Part shown: positions 33,797 to 46,606 of the stretch, one piece after another
Layout of the letters: the number at the start of each line of letters is the position of its first letter
Position numbering within the stretch: position 1 is the first letter of the stretch
Assembly: GCA_011009095.1 (NCBI GenBank)
Contig: VTPC01007054.1
Coordinates: 137,939 to 201,938 of the forward strand
DNA length: 64,000 nt
Reading direction: 5' to 3'
Source: Ignelater luminosus
Lineage: Eukaryota > Arthropoda > Insecta > Coleoptera > Elateridae
Position numbers and translations under genes: made by a program
Notes under the pieces: model-generated
Databases searched by the model: none
What the model was told of the DNA's origin: nothing
What the model saw: the letters and a program-made list of their open reading frames with translations, nothing else

Positions 33797-34747
33797 CAGT
33801 GATGGATTTAGGCTTAGGCCCGTGAACCCCGGGCCTAGGACGGCAAGATTTGAGGGGCGCCAAAATCTGAGGCCCAGCAAAATTCGAAATTCATGGAGTT
33901 TCCCGGTGACTCTATGAAAGAATTTTAGAGATGTTTAACTTAACATGGTTAAGTATCTAATTATTGAAATTAAAAAAATATTAATTGACGAATTGAAAAT
34001 TCCGGTAATTATAAAAATATAAAAAAATTTAATAGATTTTTTCTCAACTCTTTAACTTCTGCCACAGCAATTGGTTTTTTAAATTTTTATTATTATACAG
34101 GATGTCCCGTAAATGATGATAAAGCTTTAGATAGCAGACAACGTACTTAGATTTGTCTCACGAACCAAAAACTTGGCAAGGCAAATACAAAATTATTCGA
34201 ATACAGGAACCAAAGTATCGCAAGAAATCAAAGATTTATCAGTTTTATTACAGTGATAATGAACCATAAAATTGTCAAAACTTGAAAGAATTTCTGGCAA
34301 CTAATTTCATCGAATTTATCAGTACAAACAAGATTTGCATGTTTGTCATATCTGTTTTTTAGTAAGAATTCAATTTTTAACAGCATCTTCAAAAAGAAAA
34401 ATATAAAAGTTCTGTTGGTTCTGTGCTTTATCAAGGGTAATTGTTGTTTCAACAAATTTATTTATTGAATTGGTAATGGCTTCGTTTGGATTCGATTCTT
34501 TGATTTCTGTTTATTTAGTGTTAAAGATGTTAACTTCTGATCACTTGCACAAGAAAACTAAGCTGAGGAGAAATTTTCCTTTTACAGATTTGCAATAAGC
34601 ACTCATAGAAGAAGATGTTTACCTGAAGCTTTATTTTCATTTACGGGACACCCTGTATATTTTATATACACTTTTAAAAAACAAAAAGGGCGCCATATCA
34701 AAATAGACCTAGGGCGGAATCAAACCTAAATCCGTTTCTGGCTACTG
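33797..34747. mobile_element. hAT-like non-autonomous element
   Basis: The left end CAGTGATGGATTTAGG and right-end complement CAGTAGCCAGAAACGGATTTAGG, both followed by CCTAGG and GGCGCC words, are terminal repeats of hAT type. Adjacent 8-mers are GTTACTGA (33789-33796) and ATTATTAA (34748-34755). They agree at five positions and differ only by transitions, so they could be a decayed 8-bp duplication. No transposase is present. A second element is nested inside at 34098-34655. Confidence 0.65.
34098..34655. mobile_element. Nested MITE, CAGGRTGTCCCG termini, TATA flanks
   Basis: The termini CAGGATGTCCCGTAAATG and CAGGGTGTCCCGTAAATG are inverted and flanked by TATA on both sides. The 558-bp interior is AT-rich and non-coding. 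Termini and flanks recall the 8323-9205 element (CAGGGTCGCT, TATA), but the interiors differ. Confidence 0.7.
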
Positions 34748-34755
34748 ATTATTAA

Positions 34756-35709
34756 ATATGTACATACCTATTACCTCTTTATTAAATCTTGTTTATTAAT
34801 TTACAGAAAATCCATCAAAATCCCTTGCATAACTTTAAAGGAATGTCTTTTTTATGTATAAATATGTTTTTTAAGTGTTTTGTTTTATTCACGAATCTGT
34901 TTGTTCAGCATTTGTCACTCCTGTGTAGTAGCTATTCTATTTAAATTTTCGCAAATAGATAATATAATCTATTATATTAGAAGGATTTCGTTAGTGTATT
35001 GTTTAAACGATTAGTGCTTGTGTTTAAAATAGTTGTCCCTGTTTTCACTAATATTATAAAGTTAGGATTATTATTTATTTAGATTAAATTCTAAATAAAC
35101 ACTCATTTTTTTATTGCCGTCTTTATAAGCAAGTTATAACCCAATAACTTTTTATTTTGAAGACTTTTTGAAATCAATCTTTTTCGTTTTTTTTTTATTC
35201 GATTTTTCATTGTTTAATTTTTTATAGTACAGTGCTTTTCAAAGTTAACTAAATATTCCAAACTCAATAAATTACCACATTTTAATCGAGATAATCTTTC
35301 TCTTCTTGTATAAAACAATAAAAATATCGATTGTGACTTACTAACTACTATTGAAATAGAAACTATAGTTTGCTAATCCAAAAAATCTAAATCATCTTCT
35401 GATTCCATCTTCAAGGGTTCTATTGAATTTTTAATATTCTCAAAAGTATTAGTCCAGATTGGACCTCTAATCCAGGAAACTTTTTTTTATCACACCACAG
35501 CTGCATCCACTTCCTAGTAGGCCATATTTTTAAAGATATAAATTGATTTCTTTAAATTCGTGTTAAGCAAACTTAACAGACCTAGGCTCTCTTTGATAAA
35601 TCCCTTTTTAAAACAACCCCAAAAATATTCTTCAAATATAAAATTGTGTAGTCATCTTTTTATATTTACTAGTTAGAGTATTGCCGAACGATATATCTTA
35701 ATATTTCGG
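34756..35709. other. Intergenic, nothing recognised
   Basis: Very AT-rich; no coding signal or repeat structure was recognised. Confidence 0.45.
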
Positions 35710-35960
35710 ACAATATGTTTCAACTATCCTTAACAAGACCCTTTCAAAGCTTTTACAAGCCACCCAAGATCAGGGCCAAAAACTAGTTGGTTTCACTAAA
35801 TTCGATCTGTCCAATCTTTACAACAAAGCAGTTAGAATCATTGGATCTGAGTCTACATTGACCCTCAAAATAGTTCCTAGATTACCGCCAAGAAGATGCG
35901 TTGAACCATTATTAGAGGTTATCGCAGGTCAACTATCAAAAATCAGACGACTACGTTAAA
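35710..35960 (+). pseudogene. Probable LINE C-terminal relic
   Basis: The plus-strand translation reads NLYNKAVRIIGSESTLT followed by LPPRRCVEPLLEVI. It resembles the LINE C-terminal block 'RA.RLIGD..LT..L..L..RR.VA'. It is short and quickly stopped. Recognition is by eye and tentative. Confidence 0.35.
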
Positions 35961-36574
35961 TTTTATTCAAGCGTTTTAAATAGATAGATCTAGATTTCAC
36001 GAGAAATGTTTAGACAATTTGACTAACACAAACTACCAAAGGTCAAAAACAGATACGAACTGGTCATAGATATTAGATTTAAATTAATTATTGTAGAGAA
36101 ATAGATTCTGACCTACTCAGCTGTATAGAATAATGTCTTTTAAAATAGTTTCGGTGGTTTTTAATTGCACTTATTTTCAAAAATAAATATTTGACCTATA
36201 TAAAGTAATGACCTTAAAAAGATCAGAAAATTGGACGATTCTTTATAAAGGTATAGTTTAGACATTTTTCAGGAGGTCATAATCTATAATTTTGTAAATT
36301 TTAAATCAGACTTAAGCGAACCAATTGGTGTCTAATTCTTGATCTTTGATAGTTCATAGAGGCCAAAAGACATATTTGCAAATGCATTGTATTTAAATAT
36401 GGAGTATCGAAATCCCGTTAAGATTCACTACTTTTTCAGTAATTTTGAATTGGAATATCGAGAAGCCCAAAATTACCTGATTTTATGTTCCTATTAATTA
36501 CACAGTTCCTTGTAATGAAATGTGAACGTTCTGAAATAGAATCTCTTAACGAAAGTCGGTAAATCTGACCAAGA

Positions 36575-37800
36575 CAGTTTTCCCCCAGCGATTCCGCTAG
36601 GTGATTCTCTTTATATTGTTTGGAGACTTTTCATCCATACAAAAGTTATGGTTTGTGACAAAGTTGTAGCTTAAGTAGAAAGATGCAACCTTGTTGAACA
36701 CATCAATTCAAAGTGCTTATTTTTTGGGTTTCAAAAATGGTCCCAATGTGCATTATGATGAAAGTTTCTTGTATGTATGTGTTTAGCATTGAGGGGCCCG
36801 GAATAGGAGCGCTATCTTTAGGGACAATCAGCCTTCTACTCACTCGCATTTAATGAAATTCTAATTCATAGGGGTGACTATTGCATTTTTCCAAAGATAT
36901 CAAAATAGCACCAAAAGGTTTGTTTAACTTAGGAATACGTCTACATAACCAGTAAAACGAATTTTTTATCTTTTCAGACTTCGCCGCTGGAGATTGCGGA
37001 GAATTGGCCCAAATTCAATTGTAAAAATCTGTTTTTCGATAACAGAAAGACATAAGCAAGTTGCATTTGCGGATTAGTAAACCAAAGACCGTCAAAGGTT
37101 TTTCCTATGCAAAACTTTTTCGATAAAAAATAAAAGGCGATCACCTAATCTGGCCACTGGAAAAATGATAAAAAGTACCAAGCATTCACAAATCGCAACG
37201 AGATTTGAATATGTGTTAAGTAGAAACCTCTAAACAAAATTGATGTAGGCGCAGTTTGCTCCATTTGTATTTCTTTACCCTATATTCTGACATTTGAGGA
37301 GAGATGTGTTGTTCCGGAACAGAACGTTGTATCAAAATGAAACTTTTCTTTTCGTGATAAAGTCAATATATGAACCAAGTATGGAAAATCCTCGATTTTG
37401 TTTGAGATACTTTAGAAAACCAAATCTCGACCATCTTTGAATCATCGTAGTTGGCCGTGATCAGGGTCTTTTGCAAAATCTCTTTTTGTTTTCATCAGAT
37501 ATTTTAAAGCATCAGCTACGAAAAGTTTTATAAATGTACATCTAAATTGATTGTCAAATTTCTAATAAAGAGGAAAGCACAACCGTTTTCAAACAATTGA
37601 AGGTAAGGTGACAAAATGGTATCCACTAATAGTATTTAATGCCCTGAACACGAATCTGAAGAAGATATACCAAAAATCGATTCTTCAGGAGTTATAGATG
37701 AAAAGCCTCAAAACGATGTAAAGAAATCATGTAACTCACTTTACGATTTTTGAACTTAGAGAAAAGGTTTTTTTTTGACCTAACTTAGCAGAATTCACTG
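36575..37800. mobile_element. Unnamed ~1.2-kb family, copy B (inverted relative to copy A)
   Basis: The right end near 37690-37795 contains GAAAAGCCTCAAAACGATG, AAGAAATCATGTAACTCA and, inverted, GAATTCTGCTAAGTTAGGT. These correspond to the ends of the 11417-12604 element. The left end has GATTCCGCTAGGT and TTGTTTGGAGACTTTTCATC. The internal match to copy A is on the opposite strand. Non-coding; more diverged than would suit a recent pair. Confidence 0.5.
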
Positions 37801-39219
37801 AGAGATCTACTATTTCGATCATACATTTCCAAGTGTCGTTGAGAAACCTTATTTCAGAATTTAGCAGTTGCACTGTGTTATTAGTAGAACAACTCTGCCG
37901 ATTCCTGTCCGATATTTACATTTAAATACTTTTGAGAAACCTCTGAGACGAAGCTAAGTCTTTTTGAGACAATTTTAAAACAGTTTAAATTCGACCAAAG
38001 CGATATGAGGTATTTTTCTGATGTTACTAAACAACTGTATTGAGGATGTGCTTTGCCAAAACAATTTACTTTATTAATTTAAGTTTTACCTCTTCTTAAA
38101 ACTTGACTGGCAGTAACATTGGTCTGAAGCGCTATTGAGGTAGTCTTGAAGCATGAAATCCCAATTAAAGTAAAGCTTTTATTTGATTAGACCAGAGTGA
38201 ATCATTGTTGTTGCTGTCATGCTTAAATTATTATTAAATTTCTCCCACATAATCTACACAAGCTCATTTATCTGTTTCCTGTTACTCTAATAGATGAAAA
38301 ATGCGAAGAAAATGCAATAGGAACTTTAGAAACAAAAATTTTTCTAAAGCATATAACTTAATATTGCTGGGTTTATTGTAGGTTAGATCAGTATTCTACA
38401 ACCTTATTTGAGCGTTATCCTATCTATTGCTTTGCTTGTTTTACCCGATTTGATTAATAAAACAATCAAAAAACATTTAACCTTCAACATTCTTAAACTT
38501 TTCCTGAAGTTCAAAAACCGACAAAACCTTGACCATGCACATTTAAAAAGCGACATTTTATAACTGAAAACCTTGCCAAAACAATAGAAATGTTTTTATT
38601 TGGAAACTTTTTTGTTATAATTACTCAATTGAACATAATTAAATAAAATGTTTTGAAGTTTCTATGAATTGTTTTTGCAATGATCTTTGATATTTATGTC
38701 TATGGTTAGGTTGGTTTGTTTTGCAGCTGTAGATAGGTCTCAATCTTCTCCTTGCTGAATAAAATACTCAAGTTAGTCTTTCCACTTAATTGTTGCTAAA
38801 GTAGCGGTGGAAACACTTACCTGATGCTTATGAAGTGTTTTCCTAGCAATACTACTCACAAAAGAAAATTACCTAAAGTCCATTGAAAACAAAATTTTGC
38901 TTCATTTGTCAATCAATTGCAGTTTTGAGAAAAATCACATACCAATTTTGCACATATCGATTTTCGTCAAGCACGTCCGTGATTTAATTAGGATTACCTA
39001 TTGGGAAATATTTAGATGCTTATGGTATCTAATAAAAGTGGTATAGCTAGAAGTTGGTAGGCCTTGCAGCAACTCTGTCCAAATAGGCTTTTTTCCTATT
39101 AGGTAATTTTAATTACTGAATGACGCAAAGTATGTGTCAAATAGTAAGTTTGAAATATACCACAAAAAGAAACAACTGAGGTTTGATATTATGTTTATTT
39201 TAAAAAATTAACTAACACT
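37801..39219. other. Intergenic, nothing recognised
   Basis: No gene or clearly bounded repeat. Several short words are shared with the neighbouring repeats but without a defined end. Confidence 0.4.
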
Positions 39220-39960
39220 TTATACAGAGTGGTTTGGAAATGAGTGCAAATACTTGGCAGGTGCATTCCTTGACAAAAGTTAAGCCTTTTTGCCATAATG
39301 ACTTTTTGTTTCCTAAACTGCACCGTTTCCGAGATATAGGATGTCAAAGTTTCATTTGAAATCTCTTGTTTTCTCAATATTCCAAGAACAAACTAAGACA
39401 TTGGGATGTAGTTCTCTACATGTTTGTTAGTATAAGGTGTCTACTATTCTAGAGAGTTTTGTGTTTAATATCAGAGGCAGAAAATGCATGGTGGTCTAGA
39501 CCCCTACGCTAAAAGAAATTATTACGCCACTGAAGTATAAAAAAAAAATTTATTTCCAAGATCAGCAATTCATTTGAAGCAAAAATTTTCTCCTGCATTT
39601 TCTCCGTACAATGTATCATTTCAGAGTAAAATTGGATTTTTCAAAAGCTTTTAAGTTCAACGGCAAAGTCATTCTTCGTGTTGAAAACAGAATATAAATA
39701 TTTCCATTACACTCCTTGACAAAACCTAAGTCTTTTTTATTGTACAACTTTTTTTCTTAAGTGCACCGTCTTCGAGATGCAGGTTGTCAAAATCTCTTGT
39801 AATTAATTAAACTTTAACACTCTCATTATCTCAAAAATGCTGCAATTTAGAAATGTCAAAATACGCCGAGAAGATTTGCACAGAATGATTTATCTACAGT
39901 TTCTAAAATTATTTTCGACCAAACAAGATGTAACAGTTTTTTTTTAACGAAACACCCTAA
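39220..39960. repeat. Diverged tandem duplication, ~470-bp period
   Basis: The segment at about 39268-39370 (CCTTGACAAAAGTTAAG, GCACCGTTTCCGAGAT, AGGATGTCAAAG) recurs at about 39714-39810 (CCTTGACAAAACCTAAG, GCACCGTCTTCGAGAT, AGGTTGTCAAAA). Order and orientation are the same. This looks like an old interspersed repeat with internal duplication. Confidence 0.5.
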
Positions 39961-42659
39961 ATACATTACAATTCTGGTTATAAGATATCATCAAATTTTG
40001 CAAATGGTCCTAGTAGGATTATTAAACATCTTTATTTTACATTTTAGTAAGATAATATTAAATCTTGAAGTTTAGAATTGAACAGACTTTTATATACAGG
40101 ACAATTGATGGATTATGTAATTTATTTGAATTTTTTAAATAAAACACTCCGTAGATTTTGATGTTTCGATTCTATATTTGTTATTGATTACAATAATGTA
40201 GTACTAAAGTTTATTTGTTTTGAAATGCCAAGAAACTTGTTAATTAGCCCTGGTATAATTAGCCAGGTTTTTGTAAATGTGGTGAGGTGGAATTAAATCT
40301 TCAGCTTTTAAAATGACTATAGAGGCTTTAGATGTAAGTCCTTTTTGCACAGAGAGATCTAGAAACACAAAATGTATTTCTTTGGTTATCGAGATATACA
40401 CAGTGTTCCACAAAAGATTGTTTAAAATAATATATTTTCGTTAATTATTAATAGCACAGATTTAACAATGTTTTACAAGAAATAACTAAATAGCGCTGAA
40501 ACCGCAAGATTTATGTTACATTTCCTATAGTTCTGTGCAACACTTTGTGTAGTCGAAAATAATTTAACGCGCATTAAATTAATAGAAGATAATTGTTCTG
40601 CACAATTTCTTCCAGTAGCATTTTTGACATTATATTCCAATTGCAGACTGTTGGAGTACCCATAGGTTCTGCTAACAGCAAAGAGATAAAGAGAAACTAC
40701 GTACTACGAAGAATTGCAGGGTTAATCATATTTTTTATTATATTATTCTTTTTGATTAACTGTTTTAGGCATTTACATGGTTGATCAATGAGTCTTTGGT
40801 GGATTTCCTAGCCGGTGGATCACATACGCATCTCTTGACAGAAATCTAAAACCAAACCAAAAACATTCGTTACTCTTTTATATTTTACTGCCTCTTCCTG
40901 CAATGATTTTCTATGTTGCTATATAATGTTACTTGACAAGATTGCAGAAATTTTACAAATCTATCGCTTTTGGACTTTTTTTCAATTTAGGCATCTTCTA
41001 AAGGATGGCAATATTCTGACGATTTACTACTTGTTGTTTTGACAAGTTTTGCAGTCGACTTTCGAATTTTGCACTAGTGCATTACCGAACACTACTAGTT
41101 GTGAGTTCTGACAAATACTGCTTTCAGTCTGTAATAAAAGTACAACTGAAGTTTAGAATATTTTAAGCAATGGCATTTGGCCACTCCAGTTCTTGGCTGC
41201 CTATGTCTTACGTACCACTTGTAGAACAGGTAGGGGCGGTCTAATTAAAAATTCTTTCCTTAAACCTTTGCAGCTAAAATCCTAGAAATATCTTTCATAA
41301 ATAGCATAAGTGCATGTGCACCAAGCCGCCGCCAACTAGTTTGCTAAAAAAGAAATATTTTAATTGTGATTCCAAAAGAGTATCACAGATTTGGAATATA
41401 AAGGAATCTAGGTAGTAAATGTACAGCTTATTGCATCAATAATGTCAGAGTACATTTTTTAAATGAAACGGTAAACCAAATACATAGAGAATCTGATTTA
41501 CTAGAAATTTATTTATATAGTAGAAGAAGCATTACCTTCAAGATATTTTAGTTTTACGTTAGCATCTTAATTAAAGTGCAAACGCATTTACCTTTGATTT
41601 TTTGCTAGACAGGAAGACCTTTGGAGTTTTAAGTATACTACCTATAAATATCATCAAATTACTTTAATCGTTTTATTCATTTTATTAGGGAGGAAATGAC
41701 GAAGTAATATTTGTATTGTTTAAGATTTATCGGTTATCATCAATCACTGAATTAAATAACTCCATGAAAATACAAATCTATGGATCGGTCACATATTTGA
41801 CTTTTCCTTGTACCGAAAATTCTTTCGTTATGATTTCAAGCGGTTCCTAATCTCGCTGAACGAATTACAGAATTGACAAATAAAAAGAAAATCTTATCTG
41901 TCTAAATCAATAATTTGTAAGTACTTAAAGTGCAAAGAAATCTCAATTATTATTGTTTTTCTTACCTGGAACGTCACACTTTATATCAGTACTCCTAACT
42001 CAATTATTTGTTTTATCTTAGTTATGTTATTATGATAAATGTACAAAAGTCAACTAAAAATAGCCAGCACATAATAAAAAAAGACAAAGTGATGTTATCC
42101 TTATAAAGTGTTGGAACATGGATTAATTTTCTTTACCTAAAATCTTTTTTTTAGTTTTTTAGTAAATTTCCTTTACGCTTTGTTTATAACCAAATGTTTA
42201 CAAGGTTGTAAATTATAAAACTATGTGCTTAATTTTATGTTTAATTTGTGATAACAGAACTTATAATTCATGTAAAATAACATTATTTTGTTTGTTTTCA
42301 TATATTTTGTGTTTGTTAGAGATAATAAAAGATGTAGAAATGTTCATAAAATAAAACAAACTTTTAGAACTATGCAGGTATATTTTATTAAATATTTTCT
42401 TAAAGTAGTACGGTCTAATGTTTTAGTTTTAATTTTATTAACACTAGCTCTATTTTATTTACAATATCTATTCTAGTCGTTTTTAATATAAAAAGTACAT
42501 TCAATATGAAGATTTTTAAAAAATTACATTTTCTGATAAAATTATTAATGAAGAAACATTTTAAAAATTAAAAATAGTTTATTGTACTACAGAAAGGACT
42601 TGTTATTTAATTATAATGCAATAATAAATTATAATAGTAATGATAATAATAAAATATGA
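39961..42659. other. Intergenic region downstream of FoxD
   Basis: No mobile element or gene was recognised. The plus-strand open frame at 42288-42476 is AT-driven and hydrophobic without a family. Confidence 0.4.
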
Positions 42660-42665
42660 TTTATT
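42660..42665 (-). promoter_or_regulatory. Candidate poly(A) signal of FoxD
   Basis: AATAAA on the minus strand about 265 nt after the FoxD stop. Other A-rich hexamers occur nearby, so this choice is tentative. Confidence 0.3.
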
Positions 42666-42928
42666 TTTACAACTACCTCACTAAAGTTTAAATACGTCTT
42701 AATTTAACGTTTACTATACACACATAAAACTACCATATTTACACATTATTAAATATTGCATCATTAAAATCACAAAACAATTAATATCATCTTTGGTATA
42801 AATACTAAAAATAAAGATTTAGAATAAAAAATAAATATTCTAATAATAATATTCACCTGACCTTTGTACAACAAAGAAAATTTCCCAGTCTTTTAATAAT
42901 TTCTATTTTGTAAATTACACATAAAACT

Positions 42929-43933
42929 TCATCTAGTCCAATCGTCTGAGGAAGATAGCGGTGAAAAGGCCGATACTTGATTGTGAATCGGTAAATATTT
43001 AGGTGACATATTTAAAGCTTCCGGACTATCAGAACGGAGTTTTACTAACTGTAAAGGTTTCGTTTGTTTATCTTCTTCACTACCAATTAACGATTCTATC
43101 GAAAAACCATTTTTAGATTTTTTATAGATGTCTGTAGTTGTAAGATCTTCTATATCAGAGACTGGAGTTACATTCGGAGGTTGTACCGGTACTGGTTTGC
43201 AAATTCCAGGTTGCGGTAAAATACCTAAATGTCCTAAACCCAAACGTGAGAGATCCATCGGCGGTAAAAGTGGGATTCCATTAGGTAAACTTGTTGGCAA
43301 ACTTGGAAGATAAGAATATGGGTTATGTAAGCTAGGATGCGAGAATAAACTGTGCTGATAATTTTCTTGATTTAAAAAAGATGCAACCATAGCCGAACTG
43401 TGATGATCTCGAAGCAATAGATTTGCCGGCGACGGTCTTTTGTATCTTTTTCTTCTCCTAAGAAAACTTCCATTATCAAACATATCTTCTGCTAACGGAT
43501 CTAAAGTCCAATAATTTCCTTTTCCTGGGTTTCCTGGTTCGCGAGGAATTTTTATAAAACAATCGTTCAATGATAAATTATGTCGAATTGAATTTTGCCA
43601 CGCTGGAAATTTCTCTCTGTAATACTGAAATCTCGTCATTATAAATTCACATATTCCACTTAAAGTCAATTTCTTCTGCGGCGACTGTAGGATTGCCATG
43701 GTAATTAACGCGATATATGAATAAGGTGGTTTGATGAGACTTGAAGATTTCTTTGGGGAAGACTTGTCTTTACTGTACGAAACTTCTTTTTTATCGACTT
43801 CTGGAGATTCACCTGATTGCCCCCGAAGATCTAAAGGACTTTCAGATGTTGGATATCTTTGTTCCAATAACATTTCTGTTTGATGTAAATCGTGCGGATC
43901 GAAAATTCGACAACCATCGTCCATCATTAACAT
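42929..43933 (-). CDS. FoxD: FoxD-type forkhead transcription factor
   Basis: Single-exon frame of 334 aa. The forkhead DNA-binding domain spans residues 68-166, starting [18 protein letters not shown] and including [20 protein letters not shown], the recognition helix that contacts the major groove. It ends with the wing [20 protein letters not shown] and the basic RRRKRYKR, which also serves as a nuclear signal. The sequence of the domain is characteristic of class D (Drosophila fd59A, vertebrate FoxD). Residues 277-284, FSIESLIG, match the eh1 Groucho-binding repressor motif placed C-terminally in FoxD proteins. The N-terminus is acidic. Absence of introns is usual for FoxD. The start at MLMMDDG follows a TTAA-ATG; Met 3 or 4 are alternatives. 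The frame is intact, with no signs of decay, unlike everything around it except the SVWC genes. Likely role: developmental repressor in neural or mesodermal tissue, inferred from orthologues. Confidence 0.95.
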   Translation of the reverse strand: MLMMDDGCRIFDPHDLHQTEMLLEQRYPTSESPLDLRGQSGESPEVDKKEVSYSKDKSSPKKSSSLIKPPYSYIALITMAILQSPQKKLTLSGICEFIMTRFQYYREKFPAWQNSIRHNLSLNDCFIKIPREPGNPGKGNYWTLDPLAEDMFDNGSFLRRRKRYKRPSPANLLLRDHHSSAMVASFLNQENYQHSLFSHPSLHNPYSYLPSLPTSLPNGIPLLPPMDLSRLGLGHLGILPQPGICKPVPVQPPNVTPVSDIEDLTTTDIYKKSKNGFSIESLIGSEEDKQTKPLQLVKLRSDSPEALNMSPKYLPIHNQVSAFSPLSSSDDWTR

Positions 43934-44560
43934 TTAACACACACTTTTCTCACTAAATAAAAGGCATTGTTTGGTATAACTTGATTTAATCCAGTTATCT
44001 CAATTATTTATTTTATATTTGACACACCAAGCCACTGAAGATTTTATCTTTATATATAAACGATGATACTGTTAAAATATTATCTGTTAGCTTTACCTAT
44101 TTTTGGGAATTTTCTTCAAAGTTTACTTTTAGTATCAGCACGTATTTATTTGTTTGTAGAAGGCTAGAATACACCGTCGTTTCACGATTATGTTTTACAC
44201 ATTAATAACGCCAGGTTTGTGATTAAACTACACTTTTGGGCGAGCACACACAATTTTTAATCAAAATTCTCTCGCACTCGAATAAAAAATATATTATCAC
44301 GTCCGAATCATTAATGAACTTCGATATTTTGATAAAAAGATTTTTAATGATTGGTTTGTTTATAAAAGCACTTTACTATACTATTTTCTTTTTATAATAC
44401 GATATTTTAAACCGCGATAACTTTTACTAATCTTGATATGAAAGTATAACTTTGTTAGCCTTTTATCAGCGCTGATATCGAAGATAAGCGGATAACGTTT
44501 GCAGCCTCTGTATTCTAGAAATGTTATACCAATATTATCTTGACAAGAACAATGATGGTT
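43934..44560 (-). promoter_or_regulatory. FoxD upstream region
   Basis: The minus strand carries TATATAAAG at 44048-44056, about 115 nt before the ATG, and a second TTATAAAC at about 44358-44365. Either could be the core promoter. No transposon is recognised here. Enhancer content cannot be judged without comparison to other species. Confidence 0.35.
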
Positions 44561-46606
44561 CAAGCCACCACATTTCCGGCAAGCTTAGTAGGAAAACAAA
44601 GTGGTTGAAGTGGGGGGTTGAAGTTAGGACACGCCTTTTACCCCCGGTCACACCCACACTGTTCAGGATTCAGGATCAGCTTTTCGGGATTTGCACATTT
44701 TTACAGCGGGTTTACTATACTGCGATTTATACGGTATAGTCAAGAACGAACGAATACGCATTATTTACACTATGTTGAAAAATTCAAACAGAATTTAAAA
44801 AAGTAAAACTAATTGTAAAGTCAATTTAAAATTTTTGATGTAATCAAATAACTTTAAGTGATTTATTTACAAGTGGATGCCACTATGTATTCTATCGATT
44901 TTTAATTTTTCCATATTATGTTTCCTTTAAGGTGATTAAAGCTAAAATAATAGTGATAGCATCATCAATTTGTAATTTTGAGATTAGGCTGTATTGAATA
45001 AGCACAATAAAAATTTCTTATAAGACTTATAATTAGCATTACCATGATCATAGAAAGGTAAAGAAAAAAGTTTTTGAATAGTGTTTTCAATATAGTTACC
45101 ATCTTAAATGTAGCATAACGGATTATAGTTCGGATTCCATTTACTGACAGACAGTTACTATTAACTTTTTCGTCAGAGCTTCCACATTTTTCACCAAGAG
45201 CGTCTGTACAGAGTATAGTCTTGTTTAATCAATTAACCTGCTATGATATAATTTTTTTCATCAATTCATTAATGTTATTTTCATTGCCATATACTAACTA
45301 TTGCACATAAACAACTTGCCATAAGAGCCGCAATAATTTAACTAGGCGCTGCGTAGTGGAGAATAAGACAACTGAAAATGACATTAAACGTACTACCCTG
45401 TATGTTACACGAAGGGGTTTTAAGAAATTCTGTCATAGGTTTTTCTTTAAAATATCAAAGTTGTTTTGAGAATTTTCAGATATTTAATAATATTATAAAC
45501 ATGCAACTTAACAAGTTCGTATAAATTCAAAACTAATTTCTGTACAATCGGCACAGTGTTATGAATTATCTGAAGACTCTTCTACTTTTCAAATGGCATG
45601 ACGTAACCCATAATTTTGAACTAATAATAATCTGTTGGTTACTTAGAGAGAGACATTTAATAACATTATGAAAACCCATATCTGTATGTCCCTAAATGAT
45701 ATTTGCAACTTTACAACTTTGTAAATTCTAGTCGTACTGTTTATAAGATCAGCTAGTACCACGAAGTATATGAAACAGGGTCGGCGCTAGAACATGCAAA
45801 CGTGCATCATGCACCACTTTGTTTGCTCCACGAAGTCGCCTTAAGAAATACATCCAGAGCCGCTAAATACACTATCGCCGGATTTGACTATTAAAAACGT
45901 CGAAGCAACACTAGCTTCTTAGCTGCTTACGTATCACAAATATTTTAGTATCACTTGACATTTGACATCATTACTAATATAAACATAAGCAATACCAACA
46001 TTTTCTGTGCTAAATGATCAATTTTGATGATCGAGTATTGCATGAATCTGTTGAACTAATCAGCTGGATTTTTCCAAGACATTAGTCTATTATACTGCAA
46101 GAATAGAAATTAGAAATACAAAATTTTACGTTCTATATTATAAACATTTTCAATAGAAAATAATATAAATTCTAAAAGTAATGTTCATTCTATTTGTTTT
46201 TGAGAATAAAATCTGAACCTAAATATTTCTTCAATCTCTTTATAGTGTCCCAGTATTACTTAATTTTCGAAACTTCAAAAGTTCTTGAAAACGCTCTTAC
46301 TGCAGCTTGAAGTTATACAAGATTTGGATATTTTGAGAAATTGAAAATTTTTTTAAACTACTAATTTCCTTCTGGAAAACCAAGATTTCTGGAAATTCTA
46401 GATAGTCCTGTCTCCACCATTTACTGATCTAGAGCTCTTTCAAATTTTGATTTTATTGGATAAGCAGAATCTTTCAACTAGAAAATCAAAAAATCAACAG
46501 AATTTGATCATAAAACACCTTTTTGCTAATTTTCAAAATTTTTTAAAATGTGTGTTTTTTTAAAAAATATACCTCAATACTGAAAATCTTTAAAAACAAA
46601 AAAAAA
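44561..46606. other. Intergenic, nothing recognised
   Basis: A more balanced patch at 44570-44760 contains a small hairpin (ACTATAC / GTATAGT at about 44714 and 44735). No gene or family is recognised; the rest is AT-rich. Confidence 0.4.

Noticed and set aside
42288..42476. Hydrophobic 62-codon frame downstream of FoxD
   Set aside because: Composition is that of AT-rich DNA (Phe, Leu, Tyr, Lys); no family resemblance.
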